In this document: piece by piece, positions 59,455-64,000 of the stretch
How the letters are laid out: each line of letters starts with the position of its first letter
Position numbering within the stretch: position 1 is the first letter of the stretch
From: Pseudomonas sp. NFIX28
Lineage (GTDB): Bacteria > Pseudomonadota > Gammaproteobacteria > Pseudomonadales > Pseudomonadaceae
Direction: 5' to 3'
DNA: 64,000 bases
NCBI RefSeq assembly: GCF_900107395.1
Contig: NZ_FNPW01000009.1
Location: forward strand, 111,874-175,873
The notes under the pieces: generated by a model
The model's input: only the letters and a program-made list of their open reading frames with translations
The model's database searches: none
Told to the model about the DNA's origin: nothing
Translations under genes and position numbers: made by a program

Positions 59455-60900
59455 GTGGCAGAGGTAAAACGCTTCGATAACTACATCGGTGGCCAGTGGC
59501 TGGCCGGTGCCGACTACTCGACCAATATCAACCCGTCCGAGTTGTCCGATGTCATTGGCGAATACGCCAAGGCCGACCTGGCGCAGGTGCATGCGGCGAT
59601 CGACGCGGCGCGAGCCGCTTTCCCGGCCTGGTCGACCTCCGGTATCCAGGCGCGCAGCGATGCCCTGGACAAGGTCGGCAGCGAGATCCTCGCCCGTCGC
59701 GAGGAACTCGGCAACCTGCTGGCCCGGGAGGAGGGCAAGACCCTGCCTGAAGCCATCGGCGAGGTGACGCGTGCCGGGAACATCTTCAAGTTCTTCGCCG
59801 GCGAATGCCTGCGCTTGTCGGGGGATTACCTGCCGTCGGTGCGCCCGGGCGTCAACGTCGAAGTGACCCGCGAAGCCCTGGGCGTGGTCGGGCTGATCAC
59901 CCCATGGAACTTCCCGATCGCCATCCCAGCGTGGAAGATCGCCCCGGCCCTGGCCTATGGCAACTGCGTGGTGCTCAAGCCCGCCGAGCTGGTTCCGGGC
60001 TGTGCCTGGGCCCTGGCGGAAATCATCTCCCGTGCCGGCTTCCCGGCGGGTGTGTTCAACCTGGTGATGGGCAGCGGCCGGCTGGTCGGCGAGGCCCTGG
60101 TCAACAGCCCGAAAGTCGACGGCATCAGCTTCACCGGTTCGGTGGGCGTGGGCCGGCAGATCGCCGTCAGCTGTGTCTCGCGCCAGGCCAAGGTGCAGCT
60201 GGAGATGGGCGGCAAGAACCCGCAGATCATCCTCGACGATGCCGACCTCAAGCAGGCGGTGGAGCTGGCGGTACAGAGTGCCTTCTATTCCACCGGGCAG
60301 CGCTGCACTGCCTCCAGCCGCCTGATCGTCACGGCGGGCATCCACGACCGGTTCGTCGAGGCCATGGCCGAGCGCATGCGCTCGATCAAGGTCGGCCATG
60401 CGCTGCGGGCCGGGACCGATATCGGCCCGGTGGTGTCCCAGGCGCAGCTCGAGCAGGACCTGAAGTACATCGATATCGGCCAGTCCGAAGGCGCGCGGCT
60501 GGTTAGCGGCGGTGGCCTGGTGACATGCGATACCGAAGGTTATTTCCTCGCACCGACCCTGTTCGCCGACAGCCAGGCCTCGATGCGCATCAGCCGCGAG
60601 GAGATCTTCGGCCCGGTGGCCAACGTGGTGCGGGTTGCCGACTACGAGACGGCGCTGGTCATGGCCAACGACACCGAATTCGGCCTGTCGGCGGGCATCG
60701 CCACCACGTCGCTGAAATACGCCAACCACTTCAAGCGCCATTCCCAGGCGGGGATGGTCATGGTCAACCTGCCGACGGCCGGCGTCGATTACCACGTACC
60801 TTTTGGTGGTCGCAAAGGGTCATCCTATGGTTCCCGCGAGCAAGGTCGCTACGCGCAGGAGTTCTACACCGTGGTGAAGACTTCCTACATCGGATCGTAA
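59455..60900 (+). CDS. 2-oxoglutarate semialdehyde (2,5-dioxovalerate) dehydrogenase
   Basis: 481 residues, GTG start after AAGGAGAGG. Aldehyde dehydrogenase superfamily: GLITPWNFPIAIPAWKIAPA, NCVVLKPAELVPGCAWALAE, GSVGVGRQIA, general base Glu250 in QLEMGGKNPQ and nucleophile Cys284 in STGQRCTASSRL, EEIFGPVANVVRV near the end. Next to kdgD it oxidises 2-oxoglutarate semialdehyde to 2-oxoglutarate with NAD(P). Substrate is inferred from context. Confidence 0.93.
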   Translation: MAEVKRFDNYIGGQWLAGADYSTNINPSELSDVIGEYAKADLAQVHAAIDAARAAFPAWSTSGIQARSDALDKVGSEILARREELGNLLAREEGKTLPEAIGEVTRAGNIFKFFAGECLRLSGDYLPSVRPGVNVEVTREALGVVGLITPWNFPIAIPAWKIAPALAYGNCVVLKPAELVPGCAWALAEIISRAGFPAGVFNLVMGSGRLVGEALVNSPKVDGISFTGSVGVGRQIAVSCVSRQAKVQLEMGGKNPQIILDDADLKQAVELAVQSAFYSTGQRCTASSRLIVTAGIHDRFVEAMAERMRSIKVGHALRAGTDIGPVVSQAQLEQDLKYIDIGQSEGARLVSGGGLVTCDTEGYFLAPTLFADSQASMRISREEIFGPVANVVRVADYETALVMANDTEFGLSAGIATTSLKYANHFKRHSQAGMVMVNLPTAGVDYHVPFGGRKGSSYGSREQGRYAQEFYTVVKTSYIGS

Positions 60901-60911
60901 ACCCCGCTGTA

Positions 60912-60945
60912 CCCCCGCCAGCCTGTGCCTGAGGCTCGGCGGGGG
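60912..60945 (+). other. Intercistronic hairpin
   Basis: CCCCCGCC/GGCGGGGG extended inward by AGCCT/AGGCT. There is no U-tract, so mRNA processing or stabilisation is more likely than termination. Confidence 0.6.
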
Positions 60946-60999
60946 CGATGAAAACGCATGTTTTACCCGCATAAAAATAACTAGTGGGAGTACATCCAT

Positions 61000-62361
61000 A
61001 TGCAAGCGACCAAGCCGACTCGCGTCCGCTACCTGATCCTGTTCATGCTGTTTTTGGTGACCACGATCAACTATGCCGACCGCGCTACCATCGCCATCGC
61101 GGGCTCCAGCCTGCAAAAAGACCTCGGCATCGACGCCGTCACCCTCGGTTATATCTTCTCCGCATTCGGCTGGGCCTATGTGGCGGGGCAGATCCCCGGC
61201 GGCTGGCTGCTCGACCGCTTCGGCTCGAAAAAAATCTATGCCTTGAGCATTTTCAGCTGGTCGCTGTTCACCGTGCTGCAAGGCTATGTCGGTGAGTTCG
61301 GCGTCTCCACCGCGGTGGTGGCGCTGTTCATGCTGCGGTTCCTGGTGGGGCTGGCCGAAGCGCCGTCCTTCCCCGGTAACGCACGGATTGTCGCGGCCTG
61401 GTTCCCCACCGCGGAGCGCGGCACGGCCTCGGCGATCTTCAACTCGGCGCAGTATTTCGCCACGGTGCTGTTCGCGCCGCTGATGGGCTGGATCGTCTAT
61501 CGCTTCGGCTGGCAGCATGTGTTCATCGTGATGGGCGTGATCGGCATCGTGTTCTCGCTGATCTGGCTGAAGGTCATCTACAGCCCGCGCCAGCACCCGC
61601 TGATCAACGCTGCCGAGTTCAAGCACATCGCCGACAACGGCGGCATGGTCGACATGGACCAGGACATCAAGGGCAAGCGCAGCGACGGCCCGAAGTGGGA
61701 TTACCTGCGCCAGTTGCTGACCAACCGCATGATGCTCGGCGTCTACCTGGGCCAGTACTGCATCAATGGCATCACTTATTTCTTCCTGACCTGGTTCCCG
61801 GTGTACCTGGTGCAGGAGCGCGGCATGACCATTCTCAAGGCCGGTTTCATCGCCTCCTTGCCGGCCATCTGCGGCTTTATCGGCGGGGTGCTCGGTGGGG
61901 TAATTTCCGACTACCTGCTGCGCAAGGGGCATTCCCTGACCTTCGCCCGCAAGGCGCCGATCATCGCCGGCCTGCTGGTCTCCAGCAGCATCGTGGCCTG
62001 CAACTATGTGGACATCGAATGGATGGTGGTGGGCTTCATGGCCCTGGCTTTCTTTGGCAAAGGCGTGGGTGCGCTCGGCTGGGCCGTGGTGTCCGACACT
62101 TCGCCCAAGCAGATCGCCGGCTTGAGCGGCGGCCTGTTCAACACCTTCGGCAACCTGGCGTCGATCACCACGCCGATCGTCATCGGCTACATCATCAGCT
62201 CCACCGGCTCGTTCAAATGGGCGCTGGTGTTTGTCGGCTGCAACGCGCTGCTGGCGGTGTTCAGCTACCTGGTGATCGTCGGCCCGATCAAGCGCGTGGT
62301 GCTCAAGGAGCCACCGAGCAACGGCCCTGAGCTGACCCAACTTTCCCAAGCGCATTCCTGA
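61000..62361 (+). CDS. MFS transporter for galactarate/glucarate (anion:cation symporter family)
   Basis: 453 residues, ATG 61000 after GTGGGAG. Twelve membrane segments expected; hallmark sequences are YLILFMLFLVTTINYADRAT, GWAYVAGQIPGGWLLDRFGS, LRFLVGLAEAPSFPGNARIV and AAWFPTAERGTASAIFNSAQ, the GudP/GarP pattern. It lies between the semialdehyde dehydrogenase and garD, consistent with import of hexarates. The uptake of D-glucarate, galactarate or both cannot be separated by sequence. Confidence 0.92.
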   Translation: MQATKPTRVRYLILFMLFLVTTINYADRATIAIAGSSLQKDLGIDAVTLGYIFSAFGWAYVAGQIPGGWLLDRFGSKKIYALSIFSWSLFTVLQGYVGEFGVSTAVVALFMLRFLVGLAEAPSFPGNARIVAAWFPTAERGTASAIFNSAQYFATVLFAPLMGWIVYRFGWQHVFIVMGVIGIVFSLIWLKVIYSPRQHPLINAAEFKHIADNGGMVDMDQDIKGKRSDGPKWDYLRQLLTNRMMLGVYLGQYCINGITYFFLTWFPVYLVQERGMTILKAGFIASLPAICGFIGGVLGGVISDYLLRKGHSLTFARKAPIIAGLLVSSSIVACNYVDIEWMVVGFMALAFFGKGVGALGWAVVSDTSPKQIAGLSGGLFNTFGNLASITTPIVIGYIISSTGSFKWALVFVGCNALLAVFSYLVIVGPIKRVVLKEPPSNGPELTQLSQAHS

Positions 62362-62373
62362 AGGGGCGGCGTC

Positions 62374-63927
62374 ATGCAGTTGATTGAACATTCCGATTCG
62401 CCGCGCTACATCCGCCTGCACGAGCGGGATAACGTGGTGGTTGTGGTCAATGACCAGGGCGTACCGCAAGGCACCGAGTTCGCCGACGGGCTGGTGACGG
62501 CGGAATTCGTGCCCCAGAGCCACAAGGTGCTGTTGGAGGACCTGGCCGTCGGCGATCCGGTGATCCGCTACGGGCAGATCATCGGGTATGCCCTGCAACC
62601 GATCCGTCGCGGCAGCTGGGTCAAGGAAGACCTGTTGCGCATGCCTAGCGCTCCACCGCTGGACAGCCTGCCGCTATCCACCGAGGTGCCGGCCGTGCAG
62701 GCGCCCCTGGAAGGTTTCACCTTCGAGGGCTATCGCAATGCCGACGGTACCGTCGGCACGCGCAACATTCTTGGCATTACCACCACGGTGCAGTGCGTGA
62801 CCGGGGTACTCGATCATGCGGTCAAGCGGATCAAGGACGAACTGCTGCCCAGGTATCCCCATGTCGACGATGTGGTGGCGCTGACCCACAGCTACGGCTG
62901 CGGCGTGGCGATTACCGCCACCGATGCCTATATCCCGATTCGCACGGTGCGCAACCTGGCGCGCAATCCGAACCTGGGAGGCGAGGCCCTGGTGATCAGC
63001 CTGGGTTGCGAAAAATTGCAGGCCGGGCAGGTGATGCACGAGGACGATAGTTCGGTCGATCTCAGCGAGCCCTGGCTGTATCGCCTGCAGGACGCCAGCC
63101 ATGGCTTCGGCGAGATGGTCGAGCAGATCATGGAGCTGGCCGAGGTGCGTCTGAAGAAGCTCGATCAGCGCCGCCGGGAAACCGTGCCGGCCTCCGAGCT
63201 GGTGCTCGGCATGCAGTGCGGCGGTAGCGATGCGTTCTCCGGAATCACCGCCAACCCGGCCCTGGGGTATGCCTCGGACCTGTTGTTGCGCGCCGGTGCG
63301 ACGGTGATGTTTTCCGAAGTCACCGAGGTGCGCGACGCCATTTATCTGCTGACCTCTCGCGCCGAATCCGAAGCGGTGGCCCGGGAACTGGTGCGCGAAA
63401 TGGACTGGTACGACCGCTACCTGGCCAAGGGCGAGGCCGATCGCAGCGCGAATACCACGCCGGGCAACAAGAAAGGCGGGTTGTCGAATATCGTCGAGAA
63501 GTCCCTGGGTTCCATCGTCAAGTCCGGTAGCAGCGCGATCAACGGCGTGCTGGGACCGGGCGAGCGTTTTACCCGCAAAGGCCTGATCTTCTGCGCGACG
63601 CCGGCCAGCGATTTTGTCTGCGGCACCTTGCAGCTGGCGGCGGGGATGAACCTGCATGTGTTTACCACCGGACGTGGCACGCCTTACGGGCTGGCGATGG
63701 CGCCGGTGGTCAAGGTCTCGACCCGCTCCGAGCTGGCCCAGCGCTGGCCGGACCTGATCGACATCGACGCCGGGCGCATCGCTACCGGGCGAGCGAGCAT
63801 CGAAGAACTGGGCTGGGAGCTGTTCCATTTCTACCTGGACGTGGCCAGTGGCAAGCAGCAAACCTGGGCCGAACGGCACAAGCTGCACAACGACATCACC
63901 TTGTTCAACCCGGCGCCCATTACCTGA
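62374..63927 (+). CDS. garD: Galactarate dehydratase
   Basis: 517 residues, ATG 62374, 12 bases after the transporter. UxaA/GarD family: N-terminal SAF-type domain (residues 1-95, DNVVVVVNDQGVPQGTEFAD) and the catalytic part (FEGYRNADGTVGTRNILGIT, ALTHSYGCGVAITATDAYIP, SLGCEKLQAGQVM, LGMQCGGSDAFSGITANPAL, FTTGRGTPYGLAMAPVVKVS). The conserved Cys/His/Asp residues for iron binding are present (YGCGV, GCEKLQ, QCGGSD). It converts galactarate to 5-keto-4-deoxyglucarate, the substrate of KdgD. Confidence 0.96.
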   Translation: MQLIEHSDSPRYIRLHERDNVVVVVNDQGVPQGTEFADGLVTAEFVPQSHKVLLEDLAVGDPVIRYGQIIGYALQPIRRGSWVKEDLLRMPSAPPLDSLPLSTEVPAVQAPLEGFTFEGYRNADGTVGTRNILGITTTVQCVTGVLDHAVKRIKDELLPRYPHVDDVVALTHSYGCGVAITATDAYIPIRTVRNLARNPNLGGEALVISLGCEKLQAGQVMHEDDSSVDLSEPWLYRLQDASHGFGEMVEQIMELAEVRLKKLDQRRRETVPASELVLGMQCGGSDAFSGITANPALGYASDLLLRAGATVMFSEVTEVRDAIYLLTSRAESEAVARELVREMDWYDRYLAKGEADRSANTTPGNKKGGLSNIVEKSLGSIVKSGSSAINGVLGPGERFTRKGLIFCATPASDFVCGTLQLAAGMNLHVFTTGRGTPYGLAMAPVVKVSTRSELAQRWPDLIDIDAGRIATGRASIEELGWELFHFYLDVASGKQQTWAERHKLHNDITLFNPAPIT

Positions 63928-63978
63928 CGGGCTACAGGGTTTGTGTTGGGCTCGGTTGAATGGCCGGCCGCAATCCGG

Positions 63979-64000
63979 GTAGCCGCTGCCGCAGGCTGCG
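63979..64000. repeat. Start of another REP-like repeat cut by the window end
   Basis: GTAGCCGCTGCCGCAGGCTG matches the left end of the inverted repeats at 19911, 20774 and 31668. Confidence 0.7.

Overview
The window is a piece of chromosome from a fluorescent-group Pseudomonas (P. fluorescens species complex; a relative of P. protegens or P. chlororaphis would fit). The evidence is the high-GC coding sequence, the typical pseudomonad gene neighbourhoods (nadC-DUF1631-ampDE-chemotaxis transducer; piuB/piuA/piuC-Sel1 near speC; psdR with dppA/opdP/dppBCDF; roxSR) and the many REP-like intergenic repeats. No rRNA, tRNA, CRISPR array, prophage or intact insertion sequence was seen.

Layout. 1-2.8 kb: end of an agmatine/putrescine operon (amidase, polyamine-binding protein, Tat-exported agmatine deiminase). 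2.9-4.5 kb: an exported coiled-coil protein built of six exact 39-residue repeats, and a small conserved gene. 4.6-11.7 kb: nadC, a large DUF1631 protein, ampD-ampE and a chemotaxis transducer behind a FliA-type promoter. 11.7-19.3 kb: tatD and fruR facing fruB-fruK-fruA, the complete fructose phosphotransferase system, with a Cra/FruR operator between them. 19.3-20.9 kb: repeat-rich DNA holding a DUF3077 gene with a strikingly structured leader. 21-22.5 kb: a Tat-exported PhoD phosphatase. 22.6-29.5 kb: the iron-uptake locus piuB, piuA, piuC and a Sel1-repeat gene with a Fur-box candidate. 29.9-31.1 kb: ornithine decarboxylase. 31.8-35.3 kb: an OpuC-type osmoprotectant ABC transporter. 35.8-37.4 kb: prfC. 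38-50.2 kb: the di/tripeptide system (dppBCDF, three dppA-like binding proteins, porin opdP, regulator psdR). 50.5-55.2 kb: a SIMPL-domain protein, RoxS/RoxR and an SbmA/YddA-like ABC exporter. 55.3-63.9 kb: galactarate/glucarate catabolism (GntR-FCD regulator, kdgD, semialdehyde dehydrogenase, transporter, garD).

How the genes work together. Fructose enters through FruA with phosphate relayed by FruB, FruK makes fructose-1,6-bisphosphate, and FruR senses the intermediate. Peptides cross the outer membrane through OpdP, are bound by DppA paralogues and enter through DppBCDF under PsdR. Galactarate is dehydrated by GarD, KdgD makes 2-oxoglutarate semialdehyde, and the dehydrogenase feeds 2-oxoglutarate to the TCA cycle. 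PiuA imports an iron complex, with PiuB a likely inner-membrane reductase.

The two places most likely to hold undescribed biology are: (1) a two-gene unit (a zinc-phospholipase-like protein and a 63-residue partner) sitting between the galactarate regulator and its operon and preceded by a near-consensus LexA box, which suggests an SOS-induced membrane-active enzyme; (2) the DUF3077 leader, which has a long three-way-junction-like stem, three mutually complementary heptamers and a hairpin over the ribosome binding site, and so looks like a cis-acting RNA switch.
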